From an uncultured Clostridia bacterium (lineage in GTDB: Bacteria > Bacillota > Clostridia > UBA1381), in assembly GCA_947624485.1 (NCBI GenBank), contig CANQKM010000005.1:1-64000 (forward strand): a stretch of 64,000 nt of DNA. Direction: 5' to 3'. The translations under genes were made by a program, and so were the position numbers. Below the pieces are notes generated by a model. That model made no database searches and was not told the DNA's origin. It saw only the letters and a list, made by a program, of their open reading frames with translations. Positions 1 through 6,571 of this stretch are shown here, one piece after another; within the stretch, counting starts at the first letter, position 1, and the number at the start of each line of letters is the position of its first letter.

Positions 1-66
1 AATGACCGACCTCGTAAGTGCCTCGGCTGGAAATCCCCTAAAGAAATTTATGTTGCACTTGCTTGA
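1..66 (+). CDS. IS30-family transposase, C-terminal fragment (cut by window edge)
   Basis: The frame is open from base 1 to a TGA at 64-66 and ends in NDRPRKCLGWKSPKEIYVA, the signature C-terminus of IS30-family DDE transposases (usual form 'NNRPRKCLGWKTPxEVF'). Only the last 21 residues are visible, so catalytic residues cannot be checked. It implies that an insertion sequence lies to the left and ends close to position 70-93, next to the stop codon of the deacetylase gene. The right inverted repeat of the element could not be delimited by eye. Confidence 0.8.
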   Translation, partial: NDRPRKCLGWKSPKEIYVALA

Positions 67-93
67 CTTTCTGCCGCTCACGATGTGGTTCAC

Positions 94-846
94 CTACTTC
101 ACAAACTGTCTTCCCGTATTATCGACGGTATAATCGCTGCTGTACACAAGCTCGGAAACGGTCACGAGGTCATAGTCGCATTCGAGCGCCTCGATGATTT
201 TCGGCAGGATATTGGCGGTGTTTTTCGTGCCGGTGTGCAGCAGAATAATATCGCCCGCCTTCGTCTTTTTGACGCACCTGTTATATATCGACTCCGCCTC
301 CGCGTCGCCGTAGTCGATACCGTCCACCGACCACTGTATGTACTGTCTGCCGCTGTCCTCTATCGCTTTAACGACTGTGTTGTTGTAGCCGCCGGACGGA
401 GCGCGTGCAAGGCGCGGCTTCACGCCCGAAGCCTTCTCGATTGCCGCGTCGGCTTTGTCAAGGTCGGCTGTTATCTCCTTCGCACCCATTTTCGTGTAAT
501 CGGCATGGTTGTAGGAATGGTTGCCTATCTCGTGACCGGCGTCGGCAATTTTTTTAAGCGACGCGCCGCACCTCGACGCCCACTCTCCCGTTACAAAGAA
601 CGTCGCCTTGCAGCCGTACTCGCCGAGCGTTTTAAGCACCGCGTCAATGTCCTCGTCGCCCCACGCGCAGTCAAATGTGAGCGCGATTTTGTTATCGTCA
701 CGCTCCACGCTGTATATCGGTATTTCTCTGCCGTTCACATTAAAGACGCTCACGGCGCGCGGCACGGAAAACCCTATGACAAACGCTGCCGCGAGCGCGA
801 GAGCGGCGATTATGACGTGTTTTAATCTGAATACAAAGAATTTCAC
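94..846 (-). CDS. PdaB-type polysaccharide deacetylase
   Basis: A 250-residue carbohydrate esterase 4 (NodB) domain protein with one N-terminal membrane segment (residues 9-30). Motif 1 is TFDCAWGDED (57-66), the form seen in the sporulation PdaB subgroup rather than TFDDG. Motif 2 is H110-x3-H114 (metal ligands), motif 3 is R148-A-PSGG, and a late HTG supplies His204. The family removes N-acetyl or similar groups from peptidoglycan amino sugars; PdaB itself is needed to maintain spores after late sporulation. The start ATG follows a GGGAGG Shine-Dalgarno. The gene ends only about 28 bp from the IS30 remnant, so the insertion lies just downstream without obvious truncation. The subfamily is inferred from the motif 1 form and length; the exact substrate is unknown. 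Confidence 0.85.
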   Translation of the reverse strand: MKFFVFRLKHVIIAALALAAAFVIGFSVPRAVSVFNVNGREIPIYSVERDDNKIALTFDCAWGDEDIDAVLKTLGEYGCKATFFVTGEWASRCGASLKKIADAGHEIGNHSYNHADYTKMGAKEITADLDKADAAIEKASGVKPRLARAPSGGYNNTVVKAIEDSGRQYIQWSVDGIDYGDAEAESIYNRCVKKTKAGDIILLHTGTKNTANILPKIIEALECDYDLVTVSELVYSSDYTVDNTGRQFVK

Positions 847-914
847 AGCCGTCGCCTCCCGAAATAGTTGTTTGTACTATTTTATTCGGCGCGGCGCGCA
901 TATATTACGTCAAA

Positions 915-1439
915 TCACAAAAGCCACGACGGCAGGTTCTTCTTCGGTTCGGGCTTTTTCTCCGTTTCCGGCTTCTTTTCGGGAGCGTTCTTTTTTACCG
1001 TTTCTGTTTTCTTTACCGTTTTTTTCGGCGCGGGTTTCGGCTTTTCGGTTTTCTTCGGTTCGGGCGCGGACGTTTTGAGGTTCTTAACGCACTCGTCCAC
1101 TTCCTTTTTTGTTTCGAGCGGCGTGCTGCGGAAACGTCCCTCGAACACCTTTCCCTCTCTGCCGTTTACGTTGTTGAAATAGCGCGCGTAAACGGTTGTG
1201 AGCGACTTTACAGCCATTGATATGCCCTTTGGCGGCTCTTTTACAGCCATGCGTATCTCGGTTTTCGTTATTTCCAGTCCGTACACCATGCCGCCCCCGA
1301 ACTTTTCAGCCGCGATTTCGGCAAACCTTTTCCTGTCCGCGTCGGTAACGTAAAGCTCGTTTCCGCGAAGCGATACATAATAATTGCCGCTCTTGCTCAC
1401 TTCTCTTGCCTGTCTTGCCATTTTAGTGTCCCCTTTCAT
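915..1439 (-). CDS. RAYT-like (REP-associated tyrosine transposase) protein without HUH motif
   Basis: A 174-residue protein whose first ~110 residues follow the RAYT/Y1_Tnp pattern: MARQAREVSKSGNYYV start, 'DADRKRF', then LTTVYARYFN with the conserved Tyr84/Tyr87, and 'GREGKVFEGRFRSTPLE'. Where RAYTs have the metal-binding HUH element (for example NHVHLLV), this protein has KTEIRMA (59-65), so both His are gone and single-strand nicking is unlikely. After residue 120 the normal C-terminal helices are replaced by a Lys/Pro/Glu-rich tail ending PSWLL. The start is uncertain: ATG at 1439 (MKGDTK...) or ATG at 1421 (MARQ...), which lies at the edge of a GGGGACACTAAAA repeat that could also serve as ribosome site. 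It probably represents a domesticated or dead RAYT that still binds its repeats; that role is inference. Confidence 0.7.
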   Translation of the reverse strand: MKGDTKMARQAREVSKSGNYYVSLRGNELYVTDADRKRFAEIAAEKFGGGMVYGLEITKTEIRMAVKEPPKGISMAVKSLTTVYARYFNNVNGREGKVFEGRFRSTPLETKKEVDECVKNLKTSAPEPKKTEKPKPAPKKTVKKTETVKKNAPEKKPETEKKPEPKKNLPSWLL

Positions 1440-1507
1440 TTGCTTTTAGTGTCCCCGGTTTACTTTTATGTCCCCATTGTACCACATTTTAGGCGGGGAC
1501 ACTAAAA
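1421..1507. repeat. Cluster of TTTTAGTGTCCCC / GGGGACACTAAAA repeats
   Basis: Exact copies of TTTTAGTGTCCCC lie at 1421-1433 and 1444-1456, a degenerate copy (TTTTATGTCCCC) at 1464-1475, and an inverted copy GGGGACACTAAAA at 1495-1507. The direct copies cover the 5' end of the RAYT-like gene. An inverted pair of a short GC/AT-edged motif beside a RAYT gene is the standard arrangement of REP elements. The same 13-mer recurs at 7921-7946 (as a hairpin), 7975-7987, 8011-8023, 38564-38576 and 38591-38603. Confidence 0.75.
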
Positions 1508-1512
1508 CATTT

Positions 1513-1541
1513 TTGTTACAATTCAAAGACACGCTTGTAAT
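1513..1541 (+). promoter_or_regulatory. Sigma-A-type promoter for the P-type ATPase
   Basis: TTGTTA (1513-1518) and TGTAAT (1536-1541) are separated by 17 bp, 55 bp upstream of the ATPase start. The ribosome site is GGAGGGG before ATG 1596. It begins just after the inverted repeat copy at 1495-1507. Confidence 0.5.
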
Positions 1542-1595
1542 AAAGCGGCGCGGCGCGGAATAATTATTATTCATGAAATAACGGAGGGGCGGACT

Positions 1596-4175
1596 ATGGA
1601 AGCATATCACAACAAAACGGCGCGCGAGGCAGCCGCGCTTTTGCATACCGATATAAAGGACGGACTGACGGTAAAAGAAGCCGCGCGAAGGCTTAAAGAA
1701 AACGGCAAAAACAAGCTGCGCGGCAAAAAGAAAAAGAACATATTTGTGAAATTTATTGAGCAGTTCAACGATTTTATGATAATAATACTGCTCGCGGCGG
1801 CGGCTGTGTCGTTTTTTACGTCGTTTCTTCAGGGTGACGCGGACATTTCCGAGCCGCTTATAATACTCGCGATAGTCGTCGCGAACGCGATACTCGGCGT
1901 GACGCAGGAGGAACGCGCGGAAAAGAGCCTCGAGGCGTTAAAAAAGCTGTCGTCGCCGCACGCACAGGTCGTAAGGAGCGGCAACATTATAACGGTTGAC
2001 GCGGAGGACGTTGTGACGGGCGACGTTATCGCCGTTTCGGCGGGCGACCTGATACCTGCCGACTGCCTTTTAATATCGTCAAGCTCGCTCACGACAGACG
2101 AGTCGTCGCTTACGGGCGAAAGCCTGAATGTGACAAAGTCGGCTGACGCGGTGTCCGATCTGCACGCGCCGCTCGGGGACAGAAAAAATATGCTGTTCGC
2201 GTCCACGTCCGTAACGGGCGGCAAGGGACGCGCCGTCGTCACCGCCGCGGGCATGGATACCGAGGTCGGAAAGATAGCCGATATGCTGCTCACCGAGGAA
2301 CGGGAGCAGACGCCGCTGCAGAAAAAGCTCGCGGACACGGGCAAAACGCTCGGAATAGCCGCGCTCGCGATTTGTCTCGCGGTGTTTGTGACGGGACTTT
2401 TCAAGCACCTGCCGCCGCTCGAAATGTTTATGACCGCCGTATCGCTCGCGGTCGCGGCGATACCCGAGGGACTTCCTGCGATCGTGACGATCATGCTCGC
2501 GCTGGGCGTTATGCGCATGTCGGGCAAAAACGCGATCGTGCGCAATCTGCCGTCGGTTGAGACGCTCGGCGGCGCGTCGGTGATCTGCTCCGACAAAACC
2601 GGCACGCTCACCGAAAACAAAATGACCGTGACAAAAACCGTCACGCGTGACGAGCCGCTTTTAATGCAGTGCTGCGCGCTTTGCTGCGACAGCGCGGAGG
2701 GTAACAAGAATCCCACCGAAATCGCGCTTTTGCAGTACGCGAAGGAGCGCGGCATAGATAAAGCATCGCTCGACAGGCGTTACCGACGCGTCGCGGAGAT
2801 ACCGTTCGACTCGACGCGCAAGCGCATGACAACGCAGCACCGCGACATAAAGGGCAGCCGCACAATTGTAAAGGGCGCGCCGGAGTACGTGCTGCCGCTT
2901 TGCTCGTTCGAGCTTACGGAAAACGGCACGTCGGCGCTGTCGTCGCACGGCAGGAATAAAATACTCGCCGACAACAAAAGCATGGCGTCCGAAGGTCTGC
3001 GCGTGATCGCGGTGTGCTGCCGCAGCGATACGTCGGTCGCGCCGATAAACGAGAGAAATATGACGTTTATCGGACTTATCGGTATCGAGGATCCGCCGAG
3101 GAAGGAAGCGGCGGCGGCTGTGCGCGTGTGCAGAAACGCCGGTATTCGTCCCGTAATGATAACGGGCGACCACGCCGACACGGCTCTCGCGGCGGCGAAA
3201 AAAATCGGTATAGCGCGCGGCACGAGCGAGGTTATAACGGGCGGCGAGCTTGACAAAATGTCCGACGAGGAGCTTTCGGAGAGAGTTAAAACGTGTTCCG
3301 TTTTCGCGCGCGTAACGCCGTCGCACAAGGTACGGCTCGTCAAGGCGTTCAAGGCAAACGGCGAAATTACGGCTATGACCGGCGACGGAGTGAACGACGC
3401 GCCGGCGCTTAAAGCCGCCGACATAGGCTGCAGCATGGGCATAGCAGGCACTGACGTGGCGAAGTCCGCGTCGGATATGGTGCTTACCGACGACAATTTC
3501 GCGACTATCGTGTACGCCGTCAGGGAGGGGCGGTGCATATTCGCGAACATAAAAAAGGCGGTCAAATTCCTGCTGTCGAGCAATATCGGCGAGATACTGA
3601 CGGTGTTCGCAGGAATACTTTTCGGCTGGTCGTCGCCGCTGACGGCGATACAGCTTTTGTGGGTGAACCTCGTCACCGACTCCTTCCCGGCCATCGCGCT
3701 GGGACTTGACGCGCCGTCGGAGGACATTATGCAAAAACCGCCGCGCAACCCGAAAAAGGGGCTGTTCGCGGACGGACTGTGGGCGTCGATAATATTCGAG
3801 GGACTTATGATAGGCGCGCTCGCGCTTCTGGCGTTCGTGACGGGCGCGAGGGTGTTCGGCTCGCTTGTCACGGGCAGGACGATGGCGTTCGCGGTGCTGT
3901 CGATCTCGCAGCTCGTACACGCGTTCAACATGCGCAGCGACACGTCGGTTATAAAGGCGGGAATATTCAAAAACCCGTTCCTTGTGCTGTCGCTCGTCGT
4001 CGGGCTTGCACTTGAGGCGGTCGTTATCTCCGTTCCGTCGCTCGCGCCCGTGTTCGGGGCTGTGCCGCTAAACGCACTGCAGTGGGTAATCGTCGGTGTG
4101 CTGTCGGTTATGCCGCTCGTTATCGTTGAGGCGCAGAAATTCGTGTCGGCCGCGTTTTCAAAAGAAAATTTTTAA
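1596..4175 (+). CDS. Type IIA calcium-type cation-transporting P-type ATPase
   Basis: An 859-residue P-type ATPase of the bacterial SERCA/PMCA-like group, which pumps Ca2+ (or a similar divalent cation) out of the cytoplasm at the cost of ATP. Seen in order: N-terminal cation ATPase domain, actuator loop TGES (173-176), M4 cation-site motif PEGLP (290-294), phosphorylation site CSDKTGT with Asp333, nucleotide-binding KGAPE (426-430), hinge TGDGVND (595-601), then six C-terminal membrane segments. The length is normal for the family. A good Shine-Dalgarno (GGAGGGG) supports the start. Long antisense open frames across it are composition artefacts. It is followed by a rho-independent terminator. 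Ca2+ is the most likely substrate from the PEGLP motif, but Mn2+ cannot be excluded. Confidence 0.92.
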   Translation: MEAYHNKTAREAAALLHTDIKDGLTVKEAARRLKENGKNKLRGKKKKNIFVKFIEQFNDFMIIILLAAAAVSFFTSFLQGDADISEPLIILAIVVANAILGVTQEERAEKSLEALKKLSSPHAQVVRSGNIITVDAEDVVTGDVIAVSAGDLIPADCLLISSSSLTTDESSLTGESLNVTKSADAVSDLHAPLGDRKNMLFASTSVTGGKGRAVVTAAGMDTEVGKIADMLLTEEREQTPLQKKLADTGKTLGIAALAICLAVFVTGLFKHLPPLEMFMTAVSLAVAAIPEGLPAIVTIMLALGVMRMSGKNAIVRNLPSVETLGGASVICSDKTGTLTENKMTVTKTVTRDEPLLMQCCALCCDSAEGNKNPTEIALLQYAKERGIDKASLDRRYRRVAEIPFDSTRKRMTTQHRDIKGSRTIVKGAPEYVLPLCSFELTENGTSALSSHGRNKILADNKSMASEGLRVIAVCCRSDTSVAPINERNMTFIGLIGIEDPPRKEAAAAVRVCRNAGIRPVMITGDHADTALAAAKKIGIARGTSEVITGGELDKMSDEELSERVKTCSVFARVTPSHKVRLVKAFKANGEITAMTGDGVNDAPALKAADIGCSMGIAGTDVAKSASDMVLTDDNFATIVYAVREGRCIFANIKKAVKFLLSSNIGEILTVFAGILFGWSSPLTAIQLLWVNLVTDSFPAIALGLDAPSEDIMQKPPRNPKKGLFADGLWASIIFEGLMIGALALLAFVTGARVFGSLVTGRTMAFAVLSISQLVHAFNMRSDTSVIKAGIFKNPFLVLSLVVGLALEAVVISVPSLAPVFGAVPLNALQWVIVGVLSVMPLVIVEAQKFVSAAFSKENF

Positions 4176-4183
4176 TTTACCTC

Positions 4184-4212
4184 TTGCATGTTCGGGAAAA
4201 ATGGTTTATAAT
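4184..4212 (+). promoter_or_regulatory. Strong sigma-A-type promoter
   Basis: TTGCAT (4184-4189) and TATAAT (4207-4212) with a 17-bp spacer. Transcription would start near 4219, immediately ahead of the hairpin at 4224-4264, and reach the DtxR-like gene at 4303 only by reading through that hairpin. Confidence 0.7.
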
Positions 4213-4223
4213 AGAAGTGTGTC

Positions 4224-4264
4224 AAAGAGGACGCGATGTTTTCGCGCCCTCTTTTTGTTTTTTC
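4224..4264 (+). terminator. Rho-independent terminator (ATPase end, or attenuator of the next gene)
   Basis: AAAGAGG pairs with CCTCTTT and inside it CGCGA pairs with TCGCG around a short loop; the stem runs into CTTTTTGTTTTTT. It terminates the ATPase transcript. It also sits a few bases after the predicted start of the promoter at 4184-4212. Confidence 0.8.
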
Positions 4265-4302
4265 AAGGCGCTTCGCGCGGCACAGAAAGGGCGGTTATAT
4301 AA

Positions 4303-4686
4303 ATGAATACGGTTTACGGTGCGGATATTTCAAATTCCATGAAGGAATATCTGGAGGCTATTTACGAGCTTTCAAAATCTAATAAGAGCGTCAGGACTAC
4401 CGATATTGCGCAAAGGCTCGGTATATCAAAGCCGAGCGTCAACAAGGCTGTCGGCGCGCTCAAGGCTAAGGGCTACGTCACGCACGTTCCCTACGGCGAC
4501 GTCGTTCTCACCGACGAGGGCAGAGAGATCGCCGAGATGGGCGGTATGAAGAACAGCATGATCAAGCGGTTTTTGGTGTGCGTCCTGAACCTCACCGACG
4601 ACGAGGCTGAAAGAGAGGTCTGCTCGATCGGACATACCATGAGCTACGGCACGGTGGAAAAGATGAGAAGTTTTATGGGGGCGTGA
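4303..4686 (+). CDS. DtxR/MntR-like regulator with incomplete metal site
   Basis: A 127-residue winged-helix protein of the DtxR/MntR family: 'MKEYLEAIYEL' helix, helix-turn-helix TTDIAQRLGISKPSVNKAV, wing, then a short dimerisation domain. The SH3 domain of DtxR is absent, as in MntR. Known members repress or activate metal-uptake genes when Fe2+ or Mn2+ binds. Here the metal ligands are only partly kept: the usual His before 'FL' (H77 in MntR) is Asn in KNSMIKRFL, and the EACxxEH-type motif reads EVCSIGH, keeping Cys and His but losing the second Glu. The protein may have changed or lost metal dependence. It follows the P-type ATPase gene, which suggests but does not prove control of ion transport. 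Shine-Dalgarno AAAGGG. Confidence 0.8.
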   Translation: MNTVYGADISNSMKEYLEAIYELSKSNKSVRTTDIAQRLGISKPSVNKAVGALKAKGYVTHVPYGDVVLTDEGREIAEMGGMKNSMIKRFLVCVLNLTDDEAEREVCSIGHTMSYGTVEKMRSFMGA

Positions 4687-4707
4687 TGTGTGTGTTGCGG
4701 TTCTGTT

Positions 4708-4825
4708 AGCCTCTCCTTGAGGAGAGGTGGCATTGCGGAGCAATGACGGAGAGGTGGCAGGCAGCAATTCTCTAAATACCACCTCTCAGTCGCCTACGGC
4801 GACAGCTCCCCTCAAGGGGAGCCTC
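4708..4825. repeat. Imperfect palindromic repeat (MITE-like), GCCTCTCCTTGAGGAGAGG type
   Basis: The ends are inverted repeats of the CTCCCCTTGAGGGGAG kind: GCCTCTCCTTGAGGAGAGGT on the left and AGCTCCCCTCAAGGGGAGCC on the right, with further internal palindromes around CGCCTACGGCG. It lies between the DtxR-like gene and the sigma factor and has no coding potential. The element at 14308-14430 has the same architecture with different arms. Confidence 0.75.
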
Positions 4826-4847
4826 ACGGAATGGCTCCGATAATATC

Positions 4848-4916
4848 GTAGGGGCGACCCTTGCGGTCGCCCGACATATATACATAAAAACGGGCGACCG
4901 CAAGGGTCGCCCCTAC
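4848..4916. repeat. 69-bp near-perfect palindrome, copy 1
   Basis: Left arm GTAGGGGCGACCCTTGCGGT and its exact complement on the right end (CGCAAGGGTCGCCCCTAC) surround a short AT-rich loop. A second copy with the same length and only a few loop differences is at 14228-14296. It folds into a very long hairpin on either strand and may end transcripts. Confidence 0.85.
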
Positions 4917-5027
4917 TTTTGCGATTTTTTCTGTATAAAATAATCCCATATTGATAGAAAATCACAATTTACAACGAATAAATAAATGAGAAACGTTTCT
5001 TATACCGTTTGCGAGGGAGGTGGCACA

Positions 5028-5552
5028 ATGACCGACGAGGAGATTACGGCGGGGATAATACGCCGTGACGAGCGCGCGCTCGACGCGCTGATCGACAAAT
5101 ACGGCGGACTTATAAAATCGATCGTGTCGTACCATTTACACGAAAATTACCGCGGCGAGTGCATGAACGACATTCTTCTCGCACTGTGGAAAAACATGAA
5201 AAGCTTTGCTCCCGAAAGGAACACGCTCAAAAACTGGATAGGCGCGGTGTGCAGATATAAGTGCATAGATTACAAACGCAAATATTACAATGAAAGCCTA
5301 TTGTGTCTCGACGAGCGTATTCCGTCGGACAAGACAGCCGACAGCGGCATAATGCGCGAGGAACTGGAAAACGAGATAAACGACCTTCTCTCTTCCCTTC
5401 CCGAGCGCGATCGCGAAATTTTCCGCAGACGGTACATCGACGGCGACACGGTGGCTGTCATATCGGGCGAGCTTCGCGTTAAGCCGTCGGCGGTGTACAA
5501 CAGACTTTCGCGCGGAAGACGGAAACTGAAACGAGAGCTTTCAAAGGAGTGA
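5028..5552 (+). CDS. Sigma-70 family (ECF-like) RNA polymerase sigma factor
   Basis: A 174-residue two-domain sigma factor. Region 2 is recognisable around 'LIDKYGGLIKSIVSYHL...ALWKNMKSF...NWIGAVCRYKCIDYKRK', and region 4 around 'LPERDREIFRRRYIDGDTVAVISGELRVKPSAVYNRLSRGRRKLK'. Regions 1 and 3 are lacking, so it is ECF-like and should direct polymerase to a small regulon in response to a signal. ATG 5028 is preferred because GGGAGG lies 8 bp upstream; an in-frame ATG at 4986 has no such site. The next gene starts within a few bases and encodes a membrane protein likely to be its regulator. A 12-bp palindrome, AGAAACGTTTCT (4989-5000), precedes the gene and may be an operator or part of an autoregulated promoter. 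Confidence 0.85.
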   Translation: MTDEEITAGIIRRDERALDALIDKYGGLIKSIVSYHLHENYRGECMNDILLALWKNMKSFAPERNTLKNWIGAVCRYKCIDYKRKYYNESLLCLDERIPSDKTADSGIMREELENEINDLLSSLPERDREIFRRRYIDGDTVAVISGELRVKPSAVYNRLSRGRRKLKRELSKE

Positions 5553-5557
5553 TCACG

Positions 5558-6463
5558 ATGAAAAACGAGTACGATTATCTGAACGATGTTCGGACGGATT
5601 TCTCGAAGTATGAAGCTATGGAACTGACGGATAAGGAGCGTAGAGAAATGAAAAAGGAATTTAAGAAAAATAAGGCGCGTTTCTCGTGGAGGAAGTGCGC
5701 GGCGCTGGCGGCGTGCGCGGCGGCGATTGCGATAGCGGCGCAGACCGGCTTTGCGCAGAATATGATGGAGCGTATCATAAATGTCGTGCAGACAGGTCAT
5801 AACGACGTGGTACAGACGGATTACAGCGAGGCGGAGGAAACGCTTACGCAGACGCTTAAAGGCTGCATTTTCGACAAGGACGGAAATGAGATAACGTCGC
5901 TTGACGGCATAACGTCATACACCGACTTATACGACGCAAGCGGCGCGCGGTATGACGAGGAAAGCATTATAAAGCTGTTCAAGGACAAAGGGTTGGTGGG
6001 CGATGATGTAGATGCGATAATCCGTGTCAGCGGTACGACGAAAGAAAAAGGAGTTATTCCCGAAAGCGGCGACGGTGAGGAGGTGTTTACCTCGATTGAG
6101 GAATTAGGCTCGAAGCTTAATTTCACGCTCAAAACGCCGGAGTATATGCCGGAGGGCTGGGACTTCCTCTACTGCTACGGCTTCATCGGCGATGACGGCG
6201 TTATGTCGGGCAATTACGCAGTGCTTGTGTACTATGACGGCAACGAGGAATTTTACATTCACGAGCGCGTGATCAACGATGATACGCGTTATACCGCGTC
6301 AACCGCCGAGACCGTCACCGAAGGCACGGTAAACGGCTGTACGGCGGCGGTTTCGGAGCATGACGTAATGTGGGAGCAGGACGGCGTTTCCGTTGACCTT
6401 GTAAGCGGCGAGAGCGATATAACCGGCGATGTACTTCTCAAGGTCGCAAATTCGGTAAAATAA
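5558..6463 (+). CDS. DUF4367 membrane protein, probable anti-sigma partner
   Basis: A 301-residue protein with a cytoplasmic N-terminus (about 45 charged residues), one membrane helix (about 46-68) and an exported C-terminal part resembling DUF4367 ('LNFTLKTPEYMPEGWDF...', 'GCTAAVSEHDVMWEQDGVSVDLVS'). DUF4367 proteins are commonly encoded after ECF sigma genes, and some act as membrane-anchored anti-sigma factors. ATG 5558 has AAAGGAG 8 bp upstream; an alternative GTG at 5549 overlaps the sigma stop. There is no ZAS zinc motif (HxxxCxxC) at the N-terminus, so binding to the sigma factor is inferred from position only. It ends at a perfect terminator hairpin. Confidence 0.7.
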   Translation: MKNEYDYLNDVRTDFSKYEAMELTDKERREMKKEFKKNKARFSWRKCAALAACAAAIAIAAQTGFAQNMMERIINVVQTGHNDVVQTDYSEAEETLTQTLKGCIFDKDGNEITSLDGITSYTDLYDASGARYDEESIIKLFKDKGLVGDDVDAIIRVSGTTKEKGVIPESGDGEEVFTSIEELGSKLNFTLKTPEYMPEGWDFLYCYGFIGDDGVMSGNYAVLVYYDGNEEFYIHERVINDDTRYTASTAETVTEGTVNGCTAAVSEHDVMWEQDGVSVDLVSGESDITGDVLLKVANSVK

Positions 6464-6474
6464 AATTTTTCGGT

Positions 6475-6504
6475 GCGTATGCCACACGGCATACGCGTTT
6501 TTTT
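6475..6504 (+). terminator. Rho-independent terminator of the sigma factor operon
   Basis: A perfect 9-bp stem GCGTATGCC-ACAC-GGCATACGC is followed by GTTTTTTT. Confidence 0.92.
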
Positions 6505-6515
6505 ATGCCGCGCTG

Positions 6516-6544
6516 TTGACACACGAGCGCGTTTATCGTATAAT
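6516..6544 (+). promoter_or_regulatory. Consensus sigma-A promoter of the MATE gene
   Basis: TTGACA (6516-6521), 17-bp spacer, TATAAT (6539-6544); the coding start is 28 bp further on. Confidence 0.85.
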
Positions 6545-6571
6545 ACAGCCGAAAGGAACAGGGTGTGTTAT

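Noticed and set aside
2661..3970. Two long antisense open frames across the P-type ATPase gene
   Set aside because: They lack protein-like composition (Arg/His/Tyr- or Ser-rich), have no ribosome sites and mirror the codon bias of the sense gene.
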